Below are positions 1-6,014 of a DNA stretch of 7,325 nucleotides, piece after piece (position 1 is the first letter of the stretch; every line of letters begins with the position of its first letter). Below the pieces are notes generated by a model that did not search any database, was not told the origin of the DNA, and saw only the letters and a program-made list of their open reading frames with translations. Source of the DNA: Firmicutes bacterium UBA4845 (GTDB lineage: Bacteria; Bacillota; Clostridia; Tissierellales; Sedimentibacteraceae); contig DHER01000011.1 in assembly GCA_002399975.1 (NCBI GenBank), positions 1 to 7,325 of the forward strand, given 5' to 3'. Made by a program: the position numbers and the translations under genes.

Positions 1-867
1 AGGAATTAAAGATTTCATATAGTCACCAATAAAATCATAGAAAAAGACTCCCAAATTATTTGAAACTATATTTTTTCTAAGCCACTGACAATGCTGATAT
101 GAGATATAGTATCGTTCAAATTCACTTTGGAAGGTCCCAATATATAATTTGCATTTTATATTCTCCTCTCTTGTAAAGTTTAAAAAACCACTTAAATATT
201 CTCCGATCAAGTATTTATATTTGCCGAATAGTTCTGTATTTTCTATATTAAAATGTTTGAAAATTATAATCTGTTGTTCATCAGAGACTGATGAAATATC
301 TTGATTACTATGGAACTCACTTTTCTTGATTATGGATAGTAATTGTTCTGTATCCGTATTACAAGTAACTACTATAAAGATTGGTATACGAATTAGATTA
401 TCCCTATAACCAAGCTGTTTTGCTAATTCAGCTACTTTTTCCTTATCTCTTTGTTCTCCATGAAGCAGATAATGCACAAATTGTTCTTTAGAATTCTTTC
501 TTTGTAATATCTTTTCTTTGTAGATTTCATATTCCAACATTGTTTCAATAGACATCTTTATTATAAGAGCAATCGGTTTTACCTCAACAGGTTCCCCAGT
601 AATTCCTATAACGCCCACTTTTCTTTTATCATATCGGAATGCCATGTTAACACCACTCTTAACTCCGACAAAGTTATCGTTTTCTTCCACCACGATAATA
701 TCATCTTCTCCATGTATGATACGATAAGCAATCTCATGAAAGGTTCCTACGCGATCTTTATCTTTACTAGCTATAATGTTTCCCTTTTCATTCATGATGT
801 TGACGTTATAATTAGTATACTCGGTCACTTTTTCAATAAATCTTTCTGCAAAAACGCTATCTATCAT
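1..867 (-). CDS. CdaR-family sugar diacid regulator, C-terminus cut off by window edge
   Basis: The open frame runs from ATG at 867 to the window edge with no stop, giving 289 residues of a protein family usually about 370-400 long. I translated it by hand. The N-terminal part matches the sugar diacid recognition domain (Diacid_rec, PF05651): NVNIMNEKGNIIAS at about residues 21-34, RVGTFHEIA at 39-47, GVN at 72-74 and VGVIGITGEP at 84-93. A variable middle region of about 190 residues follows. The C-terminal PucR/HTH_30 DNA-binding domain should lie beyond position 1. E. coli CdaR activates glucarate, galactarate and glycerate genes; here the effector is unknown. ATG 867 is preferred because GGGGG lies 5 nt upstream. 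An in-frame ATG at 879 has AAGGA directly abutting it, so it is less likely. The gene has its own promoter and follows the ABC permease in the same orientation. Whether it regulates this sugar locus or genes further left cannot be told. Confidence 0.9.
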   Translation of the reverse strand, partial: MIDSVFAERFIEKVTEYTNYNVNIMNEKGNIIASKDKDRVGTFHEIAYRIIHGEDDIIVVEENDNFVGVKSGVNMAFRYDKRKVGVIGITGEPVEVKPIALIIKMSIETMLEYEIYKEKILQRKNSKEQFVHYLLHGEQRDKEKVAELAKQLGYRDNLIRIPIFIVVTCNTDTEQLLSIIKKSEFHSNQDISSVSDEQQIIIFKHFNIENTELFGKYKYLIGEYLSGFLNFTREENIKCKLYIGTFQSEFERYYISYQHCQWLRKNIVSNNLGVFFYDFIGDYMKSLIP

Positions 868-928
868 ATTTTCCCCCATTCCTTTTGCATCGCTAAAGGG
901 ACAAATAAGTTATGAAAAAATGTTATGG

Positions 929-1016
929 TTCTCCACCTCTGTGTTCTATAATTCTTATATGATTGAGGTGCAGAAACTGAAAGATTTAAGTTCTTATTTT
1001 GCCTCTATATTCAGTT
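929..1016 (-). promoter_or_regulatory. Structured cdaR leader with two adjacent stem-loops
   Basis: In the mRNA sense, the first hairpin pairs AACTGAA (1016-1010) with TTCAGTT (981-975), starting right at the predicted transcript 5' end. The second pairs TTCTGCACCTC (975-965) with GAGGTGGAGAA (939-929), 10 of 11 pairs with one G-G mismatch. Its 25-nt loop contains a further small TATAA-GAA-TTATA hairpin. A U6 run (920-915) follows 8 nt after the second stem. This could be an attenuator, an RNA-binding-protein site, or at DNA level a dyad operator. I do not recognise it as a known riboswitch class. Confidence 0.45.
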
Positions 1017-1023
1017 AGTGTCT

Positions 1024-1052
1024 ATTATAACCCGTCACTCAAACAAAATCAA
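1024..1052 (-). promoter_or_regulatory. Sigma-A type promoter for cdaR
   Basis: On the minus strand, TTGATT (1052-1047) is followed by exactly 17 bp and then a perfect TATAAT (1029-1024). Transcription would start near 1017, giving an untranslated leader of about 150 nt before the ATG at 867. The hexamers and spacing fit the housekeeping consensus closely, so cdaR is likely transcribed independently of the ABC operon upstream of it. No start-site data are available. Confidence 0.75.
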
Positions 1053-1170
1053 TGAAAGTTTGTTCATTTTGCTCGTCCATCCACATTGTACAGCCGGGAT
1101 TTTCATTAATTTAGCACAACGAATCATCTATTTACAAGCAAAAAAGCAGATAATCAAATGCATTTGTCAT

Positions 1171-1201
1171 GCCATCATTATATCCATAAGCCAGCGATGG
1201 C
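1171..1201 (-). terminator. Possible weak 3'-end hairpin of the ABC operon
   Basis: Sixteen nt past the permease stop the minus-strand RNA contains GCCATC (1201-1196) and GATGGC (1176-1171), a perfect 6-bp inverted repeat with a 19-nt loop. A competing 5-bp stem, AGCCA-TCGC-TGGCT, lies at 1202-1189. No U-run follows directly; the nearest is U6 at 1145-1140. It may be a transcript end or processing point, but intrinsic termination is not convincing. It is the best candidate in the spacer. Confidence 0.25.
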
Positions 1202-1216
1202 TCTTTATTCATCGTA

Positions 1217-2164
1217 TTATTTTCTAACCTTATTAGAAATTAGTTTTTCTAATGCAACAGATGCAATAATTAATGATCCCATTACGATTTTCTGCCAGAA
1301 TGCAGATACATTCATAATATTTAAACCATTATTAATTGTACCAATTGTAATACCACCTAATATAACGCCCCAAATACGTCCTTTTCCACCGAATAATGAA
1401 GCGCCGCCAATAATACAAGCTGCAATAGCATAGGTTTCGTAACCAGCACCGGCTGTTGGCTCTGCCGCACCTACACGGGCCAGCATTACAATGCCGCCAA
1501 TACCGGCTAAAAGACTAGATAAAATGTGTGCTAAGACAGTATATTTTTTTGTATTAATACCAGAGTACCAGGCAGACTGCTTATTTCCACCAAGTGCATA
1601 CAGGTTTCTTCCTGCTACAGTTTTTGTTGTGAAAGCTACTAATATAATACCTATTACTGCTACATAAATTACTGGTTTAGGAATTCCCACTATATATGCA
1701 GATAGACCTTTCACCCATTTTGGCAAATTAAATAAAGGATTTCCTCCCGTCATTACAAGACAAATTCCTCTGTAAATTGTATTTGTACCCAGTGTTACAA
1801 CAAACGGATGTAAATCCAATGCATTGATCAACACTCCGTTTATAAAACCAAACAGTACAGCTCCCAGCAAACCAACAATCAAGCAGACAACAGGTGACAC
1901 ACCCTTTAAAGATAAGTCTGCAACAATAATTCCTGAAAAGCATGCAACTGCTCCAACCGATAAATCAATTCCACCAAGTAAAATTGCAAAAAATTCGCCA
2001 AATGCCAACAAAATGTAAACAGTAGACTGTAAGAGACATTGAATCAGATTCGCTGGTTGTGGAAAAAATTTTGGTGATCCAATAGAAAAAGCTATAAACA
2101 GAACAATTAAGATACATAATGTACCAAATTTATTCCAAAAGCTTTGAAACTTTTCTTTTGTCAT
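1217..2164 (-). CDS. Sugar ABC transporter permease (ribose/allose type, BPD_transp_2)
   Basis: This 315-residue polytopic inner-membrane protein should form the membrane channel, presumably as a dimer, of the sugar importer encoded with the two genes before it. It has the length and hydrophobic pattern of the RbsC/AlsC/XylH branch (PF02653). Family hallmarks are AILLGGIDLSVGA near residues 60-72, a cytoplasmic GRNLYALGGNKQSAWYSGIN loop at about 185-204 (the ATPase-contact, EAA-like region), and IIGGASLFGGKGRIWGVILG at about 251-270. The N-terminal first helix starts near residue 14. ATG 2164 is the only reasonable start because in-frame stops lie just upstream. Its GGAGG (2181-2177) is 12 nt away, longer than usual, so translation may be modest or depend on coupling to the ATPase gene ending 18 bp before. 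It is intact and last in the operon. Confidence 0.95.
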   Translation of the reverse strand: MTKEKFQSFWNKFGTLCILIVLFIAFSIGSPKFFPQPANLIQCLLQSTVYILLAFGEFFAILLGGIDLSVGAVACFSGIIVADLSLKGVSPVVCLIVGLLGAVLFGFINGVLINALDLHPFVVTLGTNTIYRGICLVMTGGNPLFNLPKWVKGLSAYIVGIPKPVIYVAVIGIILVAFTTKTVAGRNLYALGGNKQSAWYSGINTKKYTVLAHILSSLLAGIGGIVMLARVGAAEPTAGAGYETYAIAACIIGGASLFGGKGRIWGVILGGITIGTINNGLNIMNVSAFWQKIVMGSLIIASVALEKLISNKVRK

Positions 2165-2182
2165 GATTTTTTACTACCTCCA

Positions 2183-3700
2183 TTAACTAAGATGAACTGC
2201 TGCTAGCATGATTTTTTCTTCCGTAGCCTCATCGCTATTAAATATTCCGGATATTTCTCCATCACGAAAGACAATAATCCTATCACATGTAGACAACAAT
2301 TCAGGCATCTCTGAAGAAACCATAATAATTGTTTTTCCTTCCTCTGCCATGCTTCTCATAATTGCATAAATTTCACTTTTTGCGCCAACATCAATTCCCT
2401 TGGTTGGTTCATCAAAAATGAATATATTTGAATCTACAGCCAGCCATTTACTAATAATTACTTTCTGTTGGTTACCACCTGAAAGGTTATATGTCATCTG
2501 ATTAACCCCTGTACACTTGATGCTCAATTTTTTCGTGAACTTTTCAGCAATATTTTTTTCACTCTTTGTTTGTACCATCCCGGTAAATCCACCTAAGGTA
2601 GATTTTTTTAAGCTGGTAGATACTGCTATCTCTTTCCAGATCGGGAAATTAGGGAAAAATCCTGTTTCTCTTCTATTTTCTGTAACCATAGCAATTCCCT
2701 GCTTCATCGCATCATAGGGATTATGAATTTTAAGTTTTTTACCATTGTAATATACCTCTCCAGAAGAAATTGTCTTTGCGCCAAAAATTCCTTCCATACA
2801 TTCCGATCTTCCTGCTCCTATCAAGCCTGCAAAGCCTAGAATTTCCCCCTTGTACACTTCAAAATTAATATTCCTACATGTTCCATCTTTTCTAGTTAAA
2901 TTTTTTACTACAAAAGTTGGTTGTTCATCTGGAGCAATTTCTCTTTTTGTTCCTACAAATTTATCTTTTATTTCACGCCCAATCATTAAAGGCACTAAAT
3001 CCTTAACTTCTAAGTCCGATATGTTTAATGTTTTTACATATTTTCCATCCTTTAATATAGTTACTCTGTCACCAATTTCTTTAATTTCCGGAAGCTTATG
3101 CGAAATATAGATTATACCTATATTATTCTTTTTCAAATGTTCAATAATTTTAAACATATTCTTTGTTTCATCAATGGATAATGAAGATGTAGGTTCATCC
3201 ATTATAATAACTTTTGCATTGGAACATAAAGCTTTCGCGATTTCGACTTGTTGCTTTTCAGAAATTGAAATATCCTGTACCAAAGTAGATGGATTTTTCT
3301 TTAATCCTATTTCCTTTAAGTATTTCTCTGATTCAGCATACAAAAATTCTTTATCAACAACAGTAATTCCCATTTTCTTTTTTGTGGGCAATTTCCCCAA
3401 AAACATATTTTCAGCAATACTCAGATTATCGACAACTGATAATTCCTGATAGATAATTGCTATCTTATTATCTGCAGACCCCTTTGGGGTCAAGTCCGAC
3501 ACTGGTCTTCCGTTTATTGTTATTTCCCCACTAGTAGGTGTATAAATTCCACTCAATATCTTCACTAAAGTAGATTTACCAGCTCCGTTCTCCCCAAGAA
3601 GAACATGTACTTCACCCAATCTCAAATCAAAAGAAACATTATCCAAGGCAACAACTCCAGGAAATTTCATTGTAATATTGTTCATTTTCAAATATTCCAT
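2183..3700 (-). CDS. Sugar ABC transporter ATP-binding protein, two ABC domains (RbsA/AlsA/MglA type)
   Basis: This 505-residue cytoplasmic ATPase should energise import through the adjacent permease. It is a tandem ABC protein of the CUT2 (ribose/galactose) class. Domain 1 has Walker A GENGAGKST (36-44), Q-loop Gln85, a degenerate signature ISISEKQQ (144-151), Walker B VIIMDEP (164-170) and switch His201. Domain 2 has a degenerate Walker A GLIGAGRSE (292-300), a canonical signature LSGGNQQ (406-412), Walker B IFIFDEP (426-432) and no switch His (SSEMPE at 462-467). This asymmetry of one good and one degenerate ATP site is normal for the family. ATG 3700 is chosen because GAGGAG (3711-3706) sits 5 nt upstream and the product then starts at the usual MEYLKMNNITMKF. 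An in-frame ATG at 3745 would add 15 residues that match nothing and lies inside a hairpin loop. The gene starts 96 bp after the binding-protein gene and ends 18 bp before the permease. Confidence 0.95.
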   Translation of the reverse strand: MEYLKMNNITMKFPGVVALDNVSFDLRLGEVHVLLGENGAGKSTLVKILSGIYTPTSGEITINGRPVSDLTPKGSADNKIAIIYQELSVVDNLSIAENMFLGKLPTKKKMGITVVDKEFLYAESEKYLKEIGLKKNPSTLVQDISISEKQQVEIAKALCSNAKVIIMDEPTSSLSIDETKNMFKIIEHLKKNNIGIIYISHKLPEIKEIGDRVTILKDGKYVKTLNISDLEVKDLVPLMIGREIKDKFVGTKREIAPDEQPTFVVKNLTRKDGTCRNINFEVYKGEILGFAGLIGAGRSECMEGIFGAKTISSGEVYYNGKKLKIHNPYDAMKQGIAMVTENRRETGFFPNFPIWKEIAVSTSLKKSTLGGFTGMVQTKSEKNIAEKFTKKLSIKCTGVNQMTYNLSGGNQQKVIISKWLAVDSNIFIFDEPTKGIDVGAKSEIYAIMRSMAEEGKTIIMVSSEMPELLSTCDRIIVFRDGEISGIFNSDEATEEKIMLAAVHLS

Positions 3701-3705
3701 ATGTG

Positions 3706-3711
3706 CTCCTC
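3706..3711 (-). promoter_or_regulatory. Ribosome binding site fixing the ATPase start
   Basis: GAGGAG lies 5 nt before ATG 3700, just 6 nt after the 3' arm of the intergenic hairpin (3718-3765). It supports the 505-residue product rather than the longer frame from 3745. Its closeness to the hairpin means the stem could hinder ribosome access and lower ATPase synthesis relative to the binding protein. Confidence 0.75.
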
Positions 3712-3717
3712 TTCCTA

Positions 3718-3765
3718 TAAATAATGGGGAAAGTTTTATCGCCATCTTTCTTTCCCCATTATTTA
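3718..3765 (-). other. Strong intergenic stem-loop between binding-protein and ATPase genes
   Basis: The 16-nt arms at 3750-3765 and 3718-3733 are perfectly complementary (TAAATAATGGGGAAAG with its reverse complement), with a 16-nt loop. A G-U pair extends the base by one more position. The stem begins 31 nt after the binding-protein stop and is followed by TAGGAAGAGGAG, not a U-run, so it is not a standard intrinsic terminator. In many importers such a hairpin protects the upstream binding-protein mRNA from 3' exonucleases, giving binding protein in excess over membrane components. That role is inferred here from position and structure. Confidence 0.85.
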
Positions 3766-3796
3766 CTCTAAACTCATATAATAAGCTTTTTATACC

Positions 3797-4888
3797 TTAC
3801 TTGTAGTCTGCTACGTTATCGCTATCTACTAAAAAGGAGTCAACATACGTGATAGCCGGATAGCTCTCATCTCCAATGTGATCCGTTGGGACAAAACCTG
3901 CTTTTACAGCTTCAATTGCTGATTTCACACTTTCAATACCAATCCCTGTATTATCCTGTCCAACGGATGCTGTTTCTTCTCCTTTTGCAATAGAGTTCTT
4001 ACCATCTGCTGTAGCGTCTGTACCAACTACTAAGATTTCCCCAAGTTTGTTTGCATTGATAACTGCTTCTGTAACGCCAAGTGCTTCTACGTCATTACAG
4101 CAGTAGATAGCTTTTAAATCTGGGTTTGCAGTAATCATGGCACTTGCAACATCCATGGATGTCATTCTATCCCAATCACCTGGCTGAGAAGCAACTAACT
4201 CAATACCATCCATTTCCGCCCATGTATCTGTTGCTCCACCTGTTCTCTGCTGGGAAGTTGTATTTCCAGCTGCGCCTTCAACAATTGCAACTTTTCCTTC
4301 TCCACCAAGTTTTTCAGCAATATATTTTGCAGCTTTCTGTCCTACAATATAATTATCTGTTACAAAGTTAGAATAAACAACGCCATCAGCTTCTCTACAT
4401 GCTGTGAAATCCATAGATTCATCAATGTTTACACATATAATACCAGCTTCTGTTGCTTTTGCTACGCCTTCGACCAGGTTTACAGAAGTAAGTGGTGCAA
4501 AGCATATTGCATCATATCCTTTTGTAATAAGGTTTTCCATCTGTTCCAATTGTCCTGCAATGTTTTCCTCTGATTCAGCATAATACATATCTACTGCTGC
4601 ACCATTTTCATCAGCCCATGAAAGGATTGCTGCGCCCATATCGGACCAGTATACATTTGACTCTGTTTTTACAAGACATGCAACTTTTACATCTGCATAT
4701 TCGCCACCCTCAGCCAGCGCCTCAACTGTTTCTTCAACTTTATCTGCTGCTGTCCCTTCAGCTTCTGTAATTTTAGTTGGTGTTGCATCCGTTGGTGTTA
4801 ATTCTGTTTCATGGGTACTACCACATCCAGCAAGCATGCTCATTGTTAATACTGTTGTTACCAGAAGACTCAAAACTTTCTTCCCCAT
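3797..4888 (-). CDS. Sugar ABC transporter substrate-binding lipoprotein (AlsB/RbsB-like, Peripla_BP_4)
   Basis: This 363-residue lipoprotein captures the sugar outside the membrane and delivers it to the permease. The signal peptide has KK at residues 3-4, a hydrophobic core and lipobox LAGC with Cys22 as lipid-anchor residue. A Thr/Glu-rich linker runs to about residue 60, and the sugar-binding fold of PF13407 follows. From memory it resembles E. coli D-allose-binding protein, for example APLTSVNLV (131-139), ASQPGDWDR (233-241), IYCCND (261-266) and VVGTDA (287-292). Positions equivalent to the ribose-binding-protein pocket appear kept or aromatic: Asn78, Tyr80, Trp81, Asp156, Arg215, Trp239, Asn265, Asp291, Gln311. 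The ribose-protein Arg90 position is Glu157, as in AlsB. ATG 4888 has TGGAGG (4900-4895) 6 nt upstream. Hairpins lie on both sides of the gene. The ligand is an aldose, possibly allose-like in its pyranose form; the exact sugar is unknown. Confidence 0.95.
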   Translation of the reverse strand: MGKKVLSLLVTTVLTMSMLAGCGSTHETELTPTDATPTKITEAEGTAADKVEETVEALAEGGEYADVKVACLVKTESNVYWSDMGAAILSWADENGAAVDMYYAESEENIAGQLEQMENLITKGYDAICFAPLTSVNLVEGVAKATEAGIICVNIDESMDFTACREADGVVYSNFVTDNYIVGQKAAKYIAEKLGGEGKVAIVEGAAGNTTSQQRTGGATDTWAEMDGIELVASQPGDWDRMTSMDVASAMITANPDLKAIYCCNDVEALGVTEAVINANKLGEILVVGTDATADGKNSIAKGEETASVGQDNTGIGIESVKSAIEAVKAGFVPTDHIGDESYPAITYVDSFLVDSDNVADYK

Positions 4889-4894
4889 TTTTTA

Positions 4895-4900
4895 CCTCCA
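4895..4900 (-). promoter_or_regulatory. Strong ribosome binding site of the binding-protein gene
   Basis: TGGAGG lies 6 nt before ATG 4888. It is the strongest Shine-Dalgarno site in the window with good spacing, consistent with the binding protein being made in excess over the ATPase and permease. Confidence 0.75.
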
Positions 4901-4930
4901 ATCGTTATAAACACTGTTTTAAATTTTCTC

Positions 4931-4958
4931 TATATGAATCCCGCATGGGATTTATATA
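4931..4958 (-). other. Stem-loop spanning the epimerase stop codon, upstream of the binding-protein gene
   Basis: In the mRNA sense, arms TATATAAATCCC (4958-4947) and GGGATTCATATA (4942-4931) pair at 11 of 12 positions (one A-C mismatch) around a 4-nt ATGC loop. The TAA stop of the epimerase-like gene (4954-4952) is inside the 5' arm. The stem is followed by GAGAAAATTTAAAAC, with no U-run, so full termination is unlikely. It may be a processing or partial attenuation point that separates the enzyme part of the message from the binding-protein part. Confidence 0.7.
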
Positions 4959-6010
4959 TTTTGTGCCTTCATACTCTTGATATTTTTCTGAATTGTTTCA
5001 GGTTCATCTAAAAATTCAATAATAATGTCGAATTTTTTCTTTTCTCCCGGACCAATTTTCATCAAAAGACCATCTTTTTCTGTTTCCACTAAACCACCAA
5101 CATGTCCTGTTCCAGGCTCCATTCCCAATACATAATCACCTGCTCTTGGACTCTTCCACTGATTCATAATTGGCAATTGATGAGCATTTAGATTCATGGA
5201 TACTGCAATATTTAATTTTTTATTATATACCAATGATTTGCCTTCTGTTTCGTTCAGATCACTCATTGTTCTGAGTGCAACTATTTCCTTAAACCCAGAA
5301 ATTGGTTTCTCAAAGGTATTGAGCGTATTCAGTCTTCCTTCACTGTTCACGTCGCGAGGCACTATTTTATCATAATTACAAAAAATCTCACAATTCTCAT
5401 CTAAAAATGGATAGCCATAATTAAAATGATACAATAACATAAGTGGAGATTCATCAAATCCTACATTTTCAATTTGATCGTGCATTTCTATTACGTTTTG
5501 ACCAATTGGAATTCTGATTTGCTTCGTAATATGAATGTTAGGCCCGAATAAAAATCCTTCTCTTGCAGTCCCTGATAAGCAAATACATCCGTTGTCTCCA
5601 TTCCATTCTAATTGAGCAGATACATTTTCCATCGGAGTATTAGAAATCATTCCGTGCAATCCATTTTTTTGTCCGCCTACCTCACACGGACTTCCCATAT
5701 ATGTAAGTCCGCAGGTTGTCAAGAAGCCAGCTTCAAAATTTCTCAGGAAACCCCTTGTTCCTTCTTCCTGATAATATTCTGGAGCGCAGATACCTGTCTT
5801 ACTAATAAACCCTATATTTATTTCTTTAAACGATAAGTTTGGAATTGTAAAACATTTATCTGCAAGAACCGTCATACGTAGACCGGCACCATTATATAAG
5901 TTATAGGCTTTAATTCCTTTCGCTTTTCCACCTTCAAGGATGCATTCCTGTATTCCAAATACCTGAGTTAAATCTCCGCAATATCTTTCCAGTTCGCGTT
6001 TTGTCAGCAT
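4952..6010 (-). CDS. DUF4432 / aldose 1-epimerase-like (galactose mutarotase fold) protein
   Basis: This 352-residue protein is probably cytoplasmic, with no signal peptide or membrane segment, and of the mutarotase-like superfamily, best fitting DUF4432 (PF14486). Supporting stretches are YNGAGLRMTVLADKCFTI (39-56), GFISKTGICAPEYY (67-80), LHGMISNTP (118-126), LLYHFNYGYP (192-201) and GMEPGTGHVGG (296-306). By analogy with aldose 1-epimerase, His119, His195 and Glu298 are candidate active-site or sugar-contact residues. Family members have few proven activities; anomer interconversion of the imported sugar is a reasonable inference, and another sugar-modifying role is possible. ATG 6010 is chosen because AAGGA (6023-6019) is 8 nt upstream and the frame then starts MLTKRELERYCGDL. 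A longer frame from 6064 overlaps the isomerase gene by 50 bp and adds 18 unlikely residues. The gene begins 4 bp after the isomerase stop, so the two are probably translationally coupled. Confidence 0.88.
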   Translation of the reverse strand: MLTKRELERYCGDLTQVFGIQECILEGGKAKGIKAYNLYNGAGLRMTVLADKCFTIPNLSFKEINIGFISKTGICAPEYYQEEGTRGFLRNFEAGFLTTCGLTYMGSPCEVGGQKNGLHGMISNTPMENVSAQLEWNGDNGCICLSGTAREGFLFGPNIHITKQIRIPIGQNVIEMHDQIENVGFDESPLMLLYHFNYGYPFLDENCEIFCNYDKIVPRDVNSEGRLNTLNTFEKPISGFKEIVALRTMSDLNETEGKSLVYNKKLNIAVSMNLNAHQLPIMNQWKSPRAGDYVLGMEPGTGHVGGLVETEKDGLLMKIGPGEKKKFDIIIEFLDEPETIQKNIKSMKAQNI

Positions 6011-6014
6011 ATTA

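Larger units (their letters stand above)
868..1216. other. 349-bp intergenic spacer: operon 3' end, cdaR promoter and leader
   Basis: There is no credible gene here on either strand. On the minus strand, in transcription order, it holds: small inverted repeats just after the permease stop (AGCCA/TGGCT at 1189-1202 and GCCATC/GATGGC at 1171-1201); a 12-bp palindrome CAAATGCATTTG (1155-1166) followed by a U6 run (1140-1145); a near-consensus promoter (1024-1052); and a leader of about 150 nt with two inverted repeats (929-1016). The operon end and the cdaR start are therefore probably separated here, although no textbook terminator is present. Confidence 0.7.

Noticed and set aside
1155..1166. 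12-bp palindrome CAAATGCATTTG as a regulator operator
   Set aside because: It lies about 100 bp upstream of the cdaR -35 in an AT-rich spacer, has no second copy that I can find, and matches no operator consensus I know. It may be chance.
712..1433. Several plus-strand open frames of 67-91 codons in and next to the spacer (712-915, 1018-1227, 1158-1433)
   Set aside because: They overlap cdaR, its promoter and leader, or the permease on the opposite strand. They have no good ribosome binding sites and no recognisable protein features.
2165..2183. Short minus-strand frame starting at the ATG that overlaps the ATPase stop (2183)
   Set aside because: It runs only 17 codons before a stop in a different frame from the permease. 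It is better explained by chance and by the permease Shine-Dalgarno sequence.
3701..3745. In-frame ATG at 3745 extending the ATPase by 15 residues
   Set aside because: The ATG lies in the loop of the intergenic hairpin without a Shine-Dalgarno, the added residues match nothing in the family, and ATG 3700 has GAGGAG at 5 nt.
4901..4930. Possible internal promoter before the binding-protein gene (TATAAC-like hexamer)
   Set aside because: No acceptable -35 hexamer is found at 16-18 bp upstream, and AT-rich sequence makes such matches common.
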